Origin: Hirudo medicinalis
Taxonomy: Eukaryota > Annelida > Clitellata > Hirudinida > Hirudinidae
Assembly (NCBI GenBank): GCA_011800805.1
Contig: MPNW01000267.1
Span: 1 to 58,841, forward strand
Length of the DNA: 58,841 bases
Direction: 5' to 3'
The notes beneath the pieces were generated by a model. It saw only the letters and a program-made list of their open reading frames with translations, did not search any database and had not been told where the DNA came from. A program made the position numbers and the translations under genes. This document shows positions 23,832-35,470 of this stretch, piece after piece. Position 1 is the stretch's first letter, and each line of letters starts with the position of its first letter.

Positions 23832-25915
23832 TCATTTTAAAAATTTCGCGATGGCCAATGCATTGATTGGTAGTCTCTGGTCAGCAGTTTTATCCTCAAC
23901 TTTCTTGCCTAATCTCTCTGTCAGAGATTTCGGAGGGGCCCTGAACGAGCTCAAGATGCCATTCGACGGGATATTTCCACTCGGGGGCTGAATCGAATTG
24001 GGACTGAGCACGCCAGCAGAAATCGTTGTCATCTTGGGTCTGACTTGGAGAACCGGCTTGGTGGTGGAAAGCACAATGGCATCTGCAAGCCTTTTGCTCT
24101 CTTCTAGGATGTCACGTTGTCCTATTCTAGAGAATACGCTCTGGATGACAAGGAAAACAATTTTGCCTTAAAAATCCCATCACAACATAATAATCACCTA
24201 GATAATTCTTTACCTCTTTTCCACCATTACCGGGGTTTGCGTCGTCCGCCCTCTTCCCGAGTCTCCTGAAGACAGAACCTGGATTTTGAGAGGAATAATA
24301 GGACTTCGCATCGTTCTTTCCAAGTGTTCTCTCGCCGTACGGTTTACTCAGTTGTTGGACGATCGTATCTGGTGAAATAAAATGGAACGATGCAGTTAAA
24401 CTTTTTTTCTTACGACAGGGATGGGAGCACGGGTAGTGATATAAGCATCACTTTTGGTATAATGAAACATTTTGCAATTGCAATAACAAAACCACTCAAT
24501 AAATCAATGTCACCACAGCATTCGAAGAAGTAACGTACATCGACTAAGACATTAATTTGCACACTACTCATCAACTCAACACTCCAACGATCGTAACGAT
24601 CCCTGGACAACAACGGATCGTGAAATTCAACTCGGAGTGACGACATCAATTCACCTTCGTCCGGTCGTGTGCCGACGAAATCGCCGTCGTTGTCGGGCAA
24701 CGTCGACGGAGGTGCTTCGCTAAAGGTCTGGAGGAAATCTGAAATTTCGAACAGGTCGCATCAACAGTTCGACCGGCCATTGCATCGAAGCGGGTAGCAC
24801 TAACATTGATAGCATTACTGCAAGCAACAACTTCCAGCGCAACGAATAACTAATCTCATTAATTAATGCCGAGCAGCCCCACTCACCGACGACTCTCTGA
24901 TTCTGGATCATCTCTTGTTCCGCTCGGCTGCTGCCGACCTCGACCGCGAAAAGTTCGGCAGCGGAGCCTCGATTTGTCGGAGTTTGCTGGACGGCATTGT
25001 TGACGTCTGCAGTAGGCTGCTTCAAGACTGGAAGCTTTTTAGTCGACGCTTTTGGCTTTTCGAAGGCTTTCTTCTGGGCTTTCTACAACCGAACCTGTGA
25101 TTTAGTCGTCTGCAGTTTCGTCATTAAATTTGCAGAAATAAATAGAAAATGAGCAAATGTAAGGCACGTTGATCGAGCCTTAAGTTGAAGCTAGTCACAA
25201 TTCACACCTCATTTTGTATTTTTTGTGCATGCTTCAGAATGGCGATGACATCTCCTAAGAGCTTGACACCAAGATCCTTCAAGTAATCTTTGTTAAGGTC
25301 TGGCAACATGTCGCTGGTTATTCTATTCTGACTGAAACTGGCCGCATAGGCGCTGGCAGACTGGGGAGGAATCCCTGCTGCGATGAAGAACTTGTGCCAG
25401 TATGATGCTGTCATGAGGAATAAATTGACTTTAATTCATGACTGACTTCACATCTGCCAATCTGTTAGTCTATCTAATGTTAATAAGTCTGAGTGTTATT
25501 AGTGCCATAAGTTCCATTGGAACTTCAAGATCACTAATATCTAGTTACAAAAAGACCTCAAGTGTTCTGCATAAATTAGATCTGCCATCCGGCACTATTA
25601 TGTGACCATTTAACAAAGATCAAAGCATTCTACATATAAGATTTCGTAGCAGTGCTTACATGGATCGACGTAAATGCAATCATAAATGTAAATAAAACGT
25701 TTCGCCTCGTTGTTGTCGAAAATTCTATAACTCATCACGACCAATCAAAATTACATTTAAATTCAAAGAACTCTTAAAATTCCTAATTATAACTGAGCTT
25801 AGCCATGATTGTTCCATGTTGACGAAGAGCCATCACCACACGAGCAACTGGATCATGCCAAAGTCATAACGTACAAAATTTGAAAATTTGAGAATTCACC
25901 TGTTGACGTGGACAT
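23832..25915 (-). CDS. C19orf47-like: SAM-domain protein, C19orf47-like
   Basis: Six coding exons, phases consistent: 25900-25915 (MSTST), 25208-25407 (SAM domain, YWHKFFIAAGIPP to GDVIAILKHAQ), 24887-25082, 24655-24738, 24214-24368, 23832-24140. The SAM domain matches human C19orf47 (WIQFFKEAGIPP; GDIIAILKHA). The C-terminal half repeats short motifs SVFRRLGKR, SVFSRIGQR and SLTERLGKK, equivalent to the SVFDRLG/GVFSRLG/SVFKRLG repeats of C19orf47. About 285 aa, shorter than the human protein. Molecular role is little known; SAM domains usually mediate oligomerisation or RNA/protein binding. It is divergently arranged with ARL6, 603 bp between the two start codons. Confidence 0.88.
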
Positions 25916-26518
25916 CGTTGAAGATCAGTGAAAAAAAAATGGTCGAACAAGATTAATGGTGTAAATTTGTATAAAGTAGGTTATATATCGCTGAAAACTT
26001 TCCTGGTAAGATTTCTAAGATTCGATTAAAAACATAGAGTTGTAATAAAAATTCCTGAATAGATCTTGCTTATCGTAAAGTTTTAAGAATTAAGTTAAAT
26101 TAATAAAATTTAACAGTTATTAATTTAAACACCATTTAAAAAAAGCGATTTTATGAGCACCGAGATTGAAAGATAAAAGCACAAATGTGATAATTAAAAA
26201 TAATTAATACTAATAATTTATAAAACAATATAATGTGTGATAAAAGTTACTGTAATAATTATATTTATTAAATGATATTTCTTTTAGAAATCTAGTTTCA
26301 TTTATTTCGTTGCTAAGAGTAAGTAAATAAACATACTGGCGCTTTTCATCGAGATTTTTGTTAACACAACCTTTAAATTTTGGAAATTACATTTTTACAT
26401 AAACGATTTTGTCCTGCTTCGGAATTGCTTTTAATCCGACCTTTATAAGATCTCTTGATAATTTTCATAGATTACAAGCCAAAAAAGCTTCCATTTTATG
26501 TGAAACTTTGTTCACGAG
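25916..26518. promoter_or_regulatory. Shared divergent promoter region
   Basis: 603 bp, very A+T-rich, between the start codons of the C19orf47-like gene (minus) and ARL6 (plus). It must contain both 5' UTRs and start sites. No TATA or other single motif is compelling. Confidence 0.5.
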
Positions 26519-27085
26519 ATGGGCGCTGCAGCTGGCAAAGGTTCGAATTACGGTGCTAACGTTTTAGTAATAGGTCTGGACAACAGCGGTAAAACGACAG
26601 TACTGAGCAAGCTGAAGCAATTGAGTTCGAACAGCAATTATAGCGAAGACATCGTTCCTACTCTAGGTTTCAAAATACAGAAACTTCGTCTGAACAATCT
26701 TCATCTGACTTGTTTCGACATGTCTGGTCAGGGTAGGTATCGAAACCTCTGGCAGCACTACTTCAGGGATTGTCACGGTATCGTCTTTGTCCTCGACAGC
26801 TCGGATAAACTTAGGACACCCGTGATCAAAGAGGAACTGGAACAAGTCTTGAACAGCGATGACATCAGGAAGAAGAAAGTCCCCCTCCTGTTTTTGGCCA
26901 ACAAGTCGGATTCCAAGGATGCCATCCCACCATCAAAGTATTCGAACATATTGGACCTCAGTCACATCGACGAGTCGAAACCCTGGTGGATTTGTGCCAG
27001 CAACGCCCTCACGGGGGAGGGCCTGATCGAGGGTTTCAGCTGGCTGACCAATCAGATGAAGACATCTCTTAAACGCAAGGGTTAA
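26519..27085 (+). CDS. ARL6: ARL6 (BBS3) small GTPase, intronless
   Basis: 188-aa ARF-family GTPase. ARL6 recruits the BBSome to membranes and supports ciliary membrane-protein traffic. Visible motifs: Gly2 (MGAAAGKG), P-loop GLDNSGKT, switch I PTLGF, switch II FDMSGQGRYRNLW (diagnostic of ARL6 rather than other ARLs), NKSD guanine specificity motif, and CASNAL. Length equals the usual ARL6 (about 186 aa). The whole reading frame is one exon, although animal ARL6 genes usually have several introns and every neighbour here is spliced; a retrocopy origin is possible. The N-terminal 15 residues differ from the vertebrate form, keeping Gly2. Confidence 0.95.
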   Translation: MGAAAGKGSNYGANVLVIGLDNSGKTTVLSKLKQLSSNSNYSEDIVPTLGFKIQKLRLNNLHLTCFDMSGQGRYRNLWQHYFRDCHGIVFVLDSSDKLRTPVIKEELEQVLNSDDIRKKKVPLLFLANKSDSKDAIPPSKYSNILDLSHIDESKPWWICASNALTGEGLIEGFSWLTNQMKTSLKRKG

Positions 27086-27393
27086 TTGAGAATATCGTTG
27101 AATTAACCAATGGCTTGGATCATCGTAAATTGTTTGCTGAAGACTTTAAAGGATGGAAATGACCCCTAAAATGACAATGAAACTAAATATGAAATATTTT
27201 GCTGTTCACACGTTTCTTAGCTTTAAGATTTCATTCACAAACGATTTTAATTGAAATCTGCTTGCTTGCTTGCTTTGAACTTGTATTACCTCGAACAACT
27301 TTATGAAAAGGAAATTTAACAGAAAGACAAATCAATTTCATTTGTTTCAATTGTTATAAGCACATGCTTATAAATATAAATAAATACAATATA

Positions 27394-27430
<37 letters not shown>

Positions 27431-28112
27431 TTTAAATTTTCAACTGGATTTAGTAATAGTTAAATTATCATCCGGCACAACCTATGAATAATACCAATGT
27501 TGATACATCTCTGGATCGTCCATTTGCAGAGAAAAAACTCAGAAAACCTTTGTTTTCCTTTTTCCTTTGTTTGCTGTTTGATTTTCCGAATTTTTGAAAA
27601 TACGTTTTAAAGGGTGTTGAAAAGAATTGCAGAGGATGTTAGCATGAAAGCATCTTGAAGCAAAATTACAATTTTACAAAATGTTTTTTCTCACATTAAA
27701 CACACCGATCGAAAACTTTATAAATACTTTGTTAAGGACGTTAAGGAATGTGTGCAAAAGTCTTTTGAAACCTGCTGCCATTCTTCATTTTTCAATCTTA
27801 TAAAAACATAAAATAATCGAAAAATTATTAGAAAATTTATAACCAAATGACTAAACATCAGACAAATGCATTGCTTAATGCCGTTGGCATTTGAAATTAC
27901 ATTTAATTGATCTCAGTTTTCTTTAAATAAAAGTTTCAGGTTAAAATAAATTAAATCTGCAGGTTTTTGTTTATTTATTTTTACGTTTCGAGTCGATCCC
28001 CGATGCTGGCGACTAAATATTCATAAGGCTGTTGGCAGTGCTGATGATAATATTAAGGAGCTTCTTATAAATAAGAGTTCATCAGTGTTTGAAGAGTCGC
28101 TAATTAAAAATC
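27086..28112. other. ARL6 3' flank and S1 promoter region
   Basis: A+T-rich, no coding exon. (TA)n microsatellite at about 27399-27426. AATAAA-type poly(A) signals for ARL6 occur at about 27380. S1 transcription should begin within about 100 bp of 28113, where a TATAAATAAG-like box is visible at 28066-28075. Confidence 0.45.
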
Positions 28113-30130
28113 ATGAACTATTGTTCTACGTTGATCTGCGGCATTCTGGTAATATTTGATGATGTTTTGGCAAGAGGTGAGGAGTCAAGGAGCGTGAACT
28201 TTCTATTCTCAATAATTAAAAACCATTATTAACGGCTTTCTTATGGTCAAATTAATTTATTTTAATGTTGTAATTATTAAGAGTACTGCGCACACGAGTA
28301 TTTCAATCCGCAATGTCGCGATGATGAAGTCATCGTCATGGAAAAGGCAATATACGGAAGAATGGAGTCGGGGAAGTGTATCAAAATTCAGATCGATTCT
28401 TCTAAAAGCGACATGAAATATTTTGGATGCAAGGCTGATGTTTTGGACGTGCTTGACAGGAAGTGTTCAGGTAGGCAAAAGTGCAGCATGTTGGTCATGG
28501 ATCAGGCTCTGATGGAAAGGAGTACCTGCTACGAGGAACTTGTGCATTACCTTGAAGCAGATTACTTTTGTCAGCCAGGTTTGACATGGTTTAAAGTTAT
28601 GCGTCAGCCAAGTATTTTAAAGTTAAAAATACTTGAAAAATTCATTATTTTGTAATTCTAATCTAAAGTGATGTTAATAATTATAATATTTAATAGGTAT
28701 TAATTTACTTAGTCGACGGGTAATTCTTAAAATGGAATGTATATCATATAATGTTCAAAATTATTACAATGTTTCACCAGTCATCAGGATTGACAGCACA
28801 TGCAGCGTCGGACTTCATGGAAACCCAATCCATTTGCTTGCTGGAGTCAAACCCGGAATCAAGAAGCAGGAGAGATGTGGTGGGGCATCGAATCCTTTGT
28901 CGTTCGAAGCTTCTGTTGGTCAGAACATTAAAGTATCCGTCGTTATGTTCCACCAACCTAACAAAACTCTGGTGTCTGAAGCCCACGAAGACCAAATGGT
29001 CCTCGGGCGTTGTGCCATCCAAGGCATGGAAAGTGTCAGTTATTTGTTGGGCACAATCACCGAATCAAGTGACAGATTTCCCAGAAAGCCTTTCTGTACC
29101 TTCCATGGTAGGCAGACGCAAGTGATGATGTCTCAGACAAACAAGATACAAGTTGAAATCAATTTCGACATTGAAGCTAGGTTTCTTCTCATATTAGAAG
29201 GTATTAATGAAAATACAATACAATACAATATCAGACAAAGTCTTCCTTATGAACGATGAATGTCCTTTTCAGCCACTGGATGTTACGATCTGAAGCCACC
29301 TCAAGATGCTTGGATGAAAAGAGAAGGTAACGAAGTAACAGTTGGATGTTACATGAACAGACATACTTGGAAACTATTTTGTAACGGACGCAACTGGGTT
29401 GGAGTCATTGGAAATTGCACTCAACGTAAGCTAGTCCAATTTACAATACATATGTTATACATTTATGTATTCTCATATCAATGACAATAAGAAAGAAAAA
29501 AACAAGAAACAATAACAATATTAAAATACATTTATGGACTACGTTCTAAATATTTCTTTACCTTTCATGGACAGTTAATGAGCCGTTCGAATTGGACGCC
29601 AATGATGAAATGGCTTCGAACATTGAAAACCATTACCCAAGGGCGCAAAACGGTATATATTGGATTGTACTACGGTTTGATACTGAAATAAATATACTAA
29701 TACAATATAGTAATGGATATAATAGCATTGACTTCTATAAATGCAATAATATTTGTATTTACAAATAACAGTATTCATCCTTCTTGTGCTGGTTTGTCTT
29801 ACGTTCGTCATATTTACTGCGGTGGCCTGCGCCGTTCTGCTCTTTTGTCAGAGGTATGGCGTGAATTTTGAGTTGCATATTTTCATTCTTTTAATACACT
29901 TTTTGTTATATTTCAGAAGAAACCGTTACAAGAAGTCTAAAAATCTCTATTTAGAAAATGGCAGTCATTCATTCAAAATTGCCAATGTAAACCCTTTACT
30001 GGACCAATTGGCCAAAGACACAAGTGCAAGTAACAATGAGGGTTTCACAGCACAGAAGAAAGATTTAGTGGGAGCCATGGATCCTTGTTATTATGTCCTA
30101 GAAGGACAAACAGATGAATGCGATAAATGA
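28113..30130 (+). CDS. S1: SUEL-lectin, CCP-like single-pass membrane protein
   Basis: Seven exons with consistent phases: 28113-28176 (signal peptide MNYCSTLICGILVIF...), 28282-28578 (SUEL/rhamnose-binding lectin: EYCAHEYF, YGRM, GKC, YFGCKADVLDVLDRKCSG), 28781-29200 (beta-rich module of unknown family with paired Cys), 29273-29425 (CCP/sushi-like: GC, VGCY, WKLFC, WVGVIGNC), 29575-29652 (linker), 29772-29853 (TM helix FILLVLVCLTFVIFTAVACA), 29917-30130 (cytoplasmic tail with DPCYYVLEG). 435 aa. The SUEL fold binds D-galactose/L-rhamnose-type sugars, so a cell-surface carbohydrate receptor is likely. The tail YYVL could be a YxxPhi sorting or phosphotyrosine site. Paralog of S2 and S3 in this window. 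No named family recognised. Confidence 0.87.
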
Positions 30131-30869
30131 CCGCAATATCTAGTGTTTCAACCTATTGTTATGTGGTATTGTCTTATAGTGAATGCCACATGATGCTATG
30201 ATTACGTCAGACACCTTCCATCGGTAACTATCGGTTACAATGCCATTTATTAATTTATAGCAGTCTCAATTTCTTGAAAACATGAAATTGTTTTTCATTT
30301 TTCTGGGATCCTAAAAAATATTCTAATATTTTTATATTAGAAAATATTAAAAAATATTAGAACAACCAGGACTTGCGCGCCCCTACCTGTTTAAATGCAG
30401 TACCATGCCAAACTAGCGTGTTCCAAAAACCTAACTTTAAAACTAAAACTAGGATAGAATCAATAACAGAAGCTGGACAAAGTCGTTGAAGCTAAAAGAA
30501 AACTTATTTCCTAATTTTCCCAGATCCAACTTCACCTGCTTTCGTTTTTTACTTGTTCCCTTGTTTTTACGGTTCCCTACATTTTAATTTTTTAGATTGT
30601 TAGCACCTTAAAGATAAGTCAACATAGGAAAAATAACGAATACTTATTTTTAGTATTTAATTAACAATTCAATCGACAAATTACTCAATGGAGCATGAAT
30701 TTTTTGAAGAAAATCCTAAAGCGCTAAAAAGGACTTGACAAAAAAAAAAAGAGAATCATTAATGCATGAATGTATAACCTTGGAGGGCGAACAAGGAATC
30801 AATATGGCTTATTTGTACTAGTACCCTATCATACTGTACAATACTATCCTATATGGCGCTAGAGCACTA

Positions 30870-33800
30870 CTAGTATGTTCCATTTCGAAAAAATAAGTAA
30901 GTAGTTGCAGAACATATGACTAATGTCAAGGAGATATTGATAGAAGAACCGCGAGCAACCCTAAGTAAGGTGGGCCGAGCGGCAGGTTTAGTGGTAAGAG
31001 CAGTAGATAACTCGAGAAACTGCTCCTTAAATGAGAACGCTCTTACAATATCATTTTCTTCCAATACAACGAACAACTCCACGATGCCATCTTCGTCCAT
31101 GTCTGCAGCCTCCAACCCGCTGTAACGAACATTCGGTTTGTCATCCACTACAATGCTGTAACTTGTGTAATTCCAGTTTTGTGGATCCTGATTCTGTGGT
31201 ACGGCGTAAAAGGCACTCTGACAAGTATGTCCTCCCATTAGCAACCACGGCTTTCCGGCATAACTTGATAATTAATGACATCCCCATTAAAGAGTTGAAA
31301 AATAAATCAATCAGCGATTACATTAATCAATGCTACTGGCGAAAACTCGGTATAGCCATACATTGCATTGTGATTTGACATAAGCATATAATAAATAAGT
31401 ACTTTGTACAAAAGGTTTTAAGCTTTTAAATAACGTTAGGTCTACTTCGCTGCTTTTATAAACCTTGTATCTTATAGTCCAGGGGTCTCCAAAGTTTTTT
31501 TTGTAATCCGAGGGCCACGCTGCTGACTTCTGAAGTCTCGTCGGACCGAGAGTTATAAGAAATTATATTTACAAAATACGGCGAAAGAATGACAGACTAT
31601 TTATTGTGGAGTTACGATGCAGTGAAGAATGCAGGTTGCAGAATATCAGTTACGATTAAAATGATTTGTAACTGTTGCGAGATACATGAAAATGGTGAAT
31701 TTCTGTCAAAATTACATCAAACTCCATCCAAAGAGAAATCTTCCTGGAATTACTTTTTTAGACTTGATATGATATCTTAAGCAGAAAAAGAGCATGGAAA
31801 GGGAGTCGTATCCTCCCAATTTCTGATGAAAAGCTGTTACCTTGACGCACAAATCACAGAAGTACGCAGTTTAACCCTATATTATGTATTAGAAAATTGA
31901 AAGCATGGTTAGATCTGCTGAAAAAGCTCATTTCCAGAGACATTAATTGTCTGTGAGCATCAGCAGAAGATATTTCTTCTCGTTTAAGAATATTTCCAAT
32001 CTCTGTTCGAAGCTCAAAGAATTGAGCCAGGACTTCTCCACAACTAAAGCCATCTTGCTGAAGTATGATAAGGCAGGTCTGGAAGCTATGACAAAGTAAG
32101 CCAAAACGTGGCCATTGAGTTTCAAGTGTTCAGAAGCATTTGGGCACAAACTACTTGCTAGATTTTAGTATGAGTTGCGCATGTTTCCAATTATAAATTT
32201 TCCCCGTATTTCCATTTTTTTGTCGCGGTAGTACTATTGGATTATTATTCATTATTAAATAAAAATACAAGAGGCTTCCTTGAATGATGAAATTGATAAA
32301 GTAGTTATCAAGAATCATTGATATAATTTGAACAATTCTTATTTCTAACATCCAATTATTAATAACAATGACCCCGGCAGTGATCAATGACCAATAATAA
32401 CCTATTGAAAGGAATGAATGTCTTCACGATATTGGGACAAAAGTCAACATCCGGTTTTTGGTGTACAACTAACGCAAACAATTCGTATTTATTAGGATTC
32501 CTGTTTGAAAACAATTTTGAACTTCTTTTTAAAAATATTAACGATTGAAGAATTTCAAGGTCAGAATGACCCAATAATGACATTCTATAACATTTGTTAT
32601 TAAAGAATATATTCCACTCTCTATCATTAAAGCTTTTATTGCTTTCACGAGCTTTTAAAGCTTCAATTGGGAAAGGTTGTTTTGGATAATAAGGTCTTTA
32701 AAAAAGTGAAGAGGTTCATACATAATCAAATAACTTGTTATCATTATATTAATGCTGATTAGCAACATCTTTCAGATCCTTACTGCTTGAAAGAGAGAGA
32801 GAGATATGCTTAAATGTGAAACTATAGAATAAAGCCGTGCAAGGCCTGCAAGTTAGCTCAAAGGTTCGGGTTCCTCCGGCACGTGTCGTCGTGATCCCAA
32901 CCCAGCTTGCACTGCCACAAGTGATCTCGAGAAAGCGCACTGTATAAAAGTTTAATAGCTCCACAGAAATGTGAATTGGCTTTTGGAACTACAATCACCA
33001 AAGCTTTGTACATTTCTGATGCTCACGCTTATGGCGCTTTATAAATCAACATATTATCATTATTATTATTATTGTTATTATTATTATTATTATTATTCTC
33101 ACTTGAAATCTTCTGAATTAGGGATCACATAGGTCGAAACTTGCCAGTACGAAGATCCTACTGCCAGCAGCAAGTCCAATCTACCATCTAGGTTTATATC
33201 GACCAATTTTATGTACGCCAAACCGTTGAAAGAAGAGATAACTTTAGCCTTGAACTAAATGAAACAAAAAGTAAGGGGATTTAAAAAATTTCCTAAAATA
33301 TATAAACTGAATATCTATGGGGAAAACTAGGGCTGTCCATGTTAATTAATCTTTCGATTAATCGCTAAGAATTTTCAAAGATTAATTTATTTTAGGACGA
33401 TTAAATTTCGATTAATTTCAATTATTACTTACTGAAGCAATGTCCACTCAATGGATATTGAGTTGTACCGGAAATTTTAATTTGTTAATGTTACTGTCAA
33501 AAATGGCGAACTCTAACATCAAAGCTTATAAACTGGTTAGTAGTAAATTGTATGACCATTTTGGTTTTAAAGCAGACGATAACAATAAAGTTATTGATGG
33601 TGAGAAGGCACACTGTTTCTCTGTGAGAAAGTCTTAGTCTTTTGTGGCTCGTATAAATCATACACATCCGGCGAAATATAACACGTTGTTGTCGAAGAGT
33701 GTTGGTGGACAGACAGAAAACTCGTCTTCAACAAGTGATGATACGCGTCGCATTTCAGAATATGAATGCAAGCTGCCCAACAGACAAAATATGGACAACA

Positions 33801-35468
33801 TTATTGATAGAATGTTTCAAGAGAAAAGCAAGTTGTGCAGTTGAACAGTATTGTAACTTTGCAGACTCATGCAGATGAACAAAGTGGGGAGGATAACAAA
33901 GTGAGGAGACAGAGCCGCTGTAAAAGAAACCACGACTGATGCTGACTTGTAATGATTCAGAATCTGAGTCTGAAGACTACATTACTGAGTGTCATTGTTG
34001 ACTGTGAATTGCAAAAGTACCGAGAAGACTCAAAAATCCAGGAGAAGATCACAAGATTCTCTGCTACGGTGGAGTTAATGCCTGTCGTATTCAGAAATTG
34101 GCATCTTTTGTTCGTACGGCATCCTGCATACCAGCCACAATCTACCATGTGTGTTTAGCACATCCAACATTCACATATTGTGGATAAACTGCACTTTTAA
34201 CTCCTGGCAGTTTAAGAAGTTAGTCTGCTCAAAAGACTGGTACGTAATAAATGAGCGAACTGAACAATAACTGTAATTTTAGTTTTTCCTGGCTTAATAA
34301 ACAAAATTGATAAAATCAAACTACTTTGTCAGTGGATTCAATCGTCATTTTGTTATCAATTTAATCGGTTTTAACTATTGATTAATCTCTAATTATTGTA
34401 CGATTAATCGCTAAAGAAATCTTTAATCGTTGACAGCCCAGCCCTAGAAAAAACTATTGGATAAGTAACGATTTGTCTAATCTTGTTCGAAAACATATTC
34501 TTTGACTCTTCTACTTTCTCTATAAAAATAATTCAAAATAACTTCTTCAGTTTTCAGCCAATCTCCAGGTTTATCAGCTTCGGCCTCCGTCCACATTATG
34601 ATTAGATCTTTATCATTACCGATAGCGTAAACAGCATCGAAGGAGTTCCAGATGTTTTTGAATAGAAGCATTTGTGTGATTTTATTGTTTTTCAAGATAT
34701 CTACATCGCCGACTGTTTTCTTTTCCCACGGCTCTGTTTTTTCGGCTCCAGTCTTGCTTTTAAGGTAGACTAATTCAGACTTTTCATCGCCTGAACATTT
34801 CAATTCAGAAGATTGATTTCATAAATGTTTAATTTAAAACTACTTGAGAATTGACAAATTTGATAAATTGATGACCTGTTTTGCTGATAATGAAGCCATC
34901 GTCGATCCAAACCGGATGGTTGAATTCAAAATCCTCTTCGTCGGCTATTTCGTGCCATTTTGGGTTCGCTAAGTCAGTCGCATCTACCAAAGTTATCCTG
35001 CTCCTTTGCTTAGTACCCGCGTCACCGTCTACTACGGTGAAGGCGGGAAATTTGAACGCCCCCTCTGGTTATAAAATTAATTTCAATGAGTTGAAAACAT
35101 ATTTGTAAATAATACAATCAACTGGTAATCTAGATGGATTATTGATAAACCTAAGGACTGGTATGTTCTTGTCTTGGTTTACCTGGAGCTGGAAGTGCCT
35201 CCTTTGGTTTAAAAAAACCTTCCTTTACGGTATTCGTTTGTTTGAGTTCGAAGATTGTCCTGTTCATGACAGCAAGGGATCCCCTCTGGCTTGTAACTAT
35301 GATGTAGGGCATTCCTTTTTTATTGAAGAACCTCAAAAAACTTCTTCCACTCACGCCGAAGTCTCCCTTTACAAAAAGATTTGATTCCCCCGATGATGCC
35401 TGGCGAATAACAGTAGCGTCAGAGACGGGTAAGCAAGTTTGTACCATATGCCAAAGAACGATGGCCAT
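30870..35468 (-). CDS. V1: secreted/GPI-type FG-GAP (VCBS)-like protein
   Basis: Exons (minus): 35183-35470 (contains Met MAIVLWHMVQTCL, weak signal peptide; an earlier first exon as in V2-V4 was not found), 34876-35064, 34543-34790, 33103-33254, 32402-32500, 30870-31263. Phases match the V2-V4 paralogs exactly. Calcium-loop motifs: DINLDGRLDLLL (exon 33103) and DMDEDGIVELFVV (last exon), typical of FG-GAP/VCBS beta-propeller repeats. SYAGKPW opens the last exon. A short hydrophobic C-terminus (SLTLVICSATTYLFF) suggests GPI attachment or a TM anchor. It is head to head with V2 and inverted relative to V2-V4. Two introns carry hAT-like remnants. Function unknown. Confidence 0.8.
31480..31545 (+). 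mobile_element. hAT-like terminal sequence (single end)
   Basis: CAGGGGTCTCCAAAG at 31480-31494, followed by a T-run and GAGGGCCACGC, resembles the 5' end of hAT (Charlie/Tip100-type) elements. I could not see the matching opposite end, so this is probably a truncated copy in the last V1 intron. Short broken frames follow to about 32150. Confidence 0.4.
32840..33099 (-). repeat. Dispersed short retroposon-like repeat with (ATT)n tail, copy D
   Basis: Read on the minus strand: (AAT)n, TTGATTTATAAAGCGCC, a variable middle, then TGGCAGTGCAAGCTGGGTT at about 32895. Both ends match the element at 58741-58841 (AGCGCC...; GGCAGTGCAGGCTGGGTT). The (ATT)n tail (33057-33099) ends 3 bp from the 5' splice site of V1 exon 33103-33254. 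Confidence 0.6.
33328..34446 (+). mobile_element. hAT-like DNA transposon, degenerate
   Basis: 1119-bp element with terminal inverted repeats TAGGGCTG / CAGCCCTA and subterminal ATTAATCG-rich repeats at both ends, in a V1 intron. An internal frame (33503-33700) encodes a broken BED-type zinc finger (SSKLYDHFGFKADDNNK, then HPAKYN) interrupted by stops. Flanking 8-mers GGGAAAAC and GAAAAAAC are similar, not identical, as for an old target duplication. It lacks a transposase core, so it is a deletion derivative. Confidence 0.65.
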
Positions 35469-35470
35469 AT

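Noticed and set aside
28774..29022. Minus-strand frame inside S1
   Set aside because: Antisense shadow of the S1 beta-rich exon.
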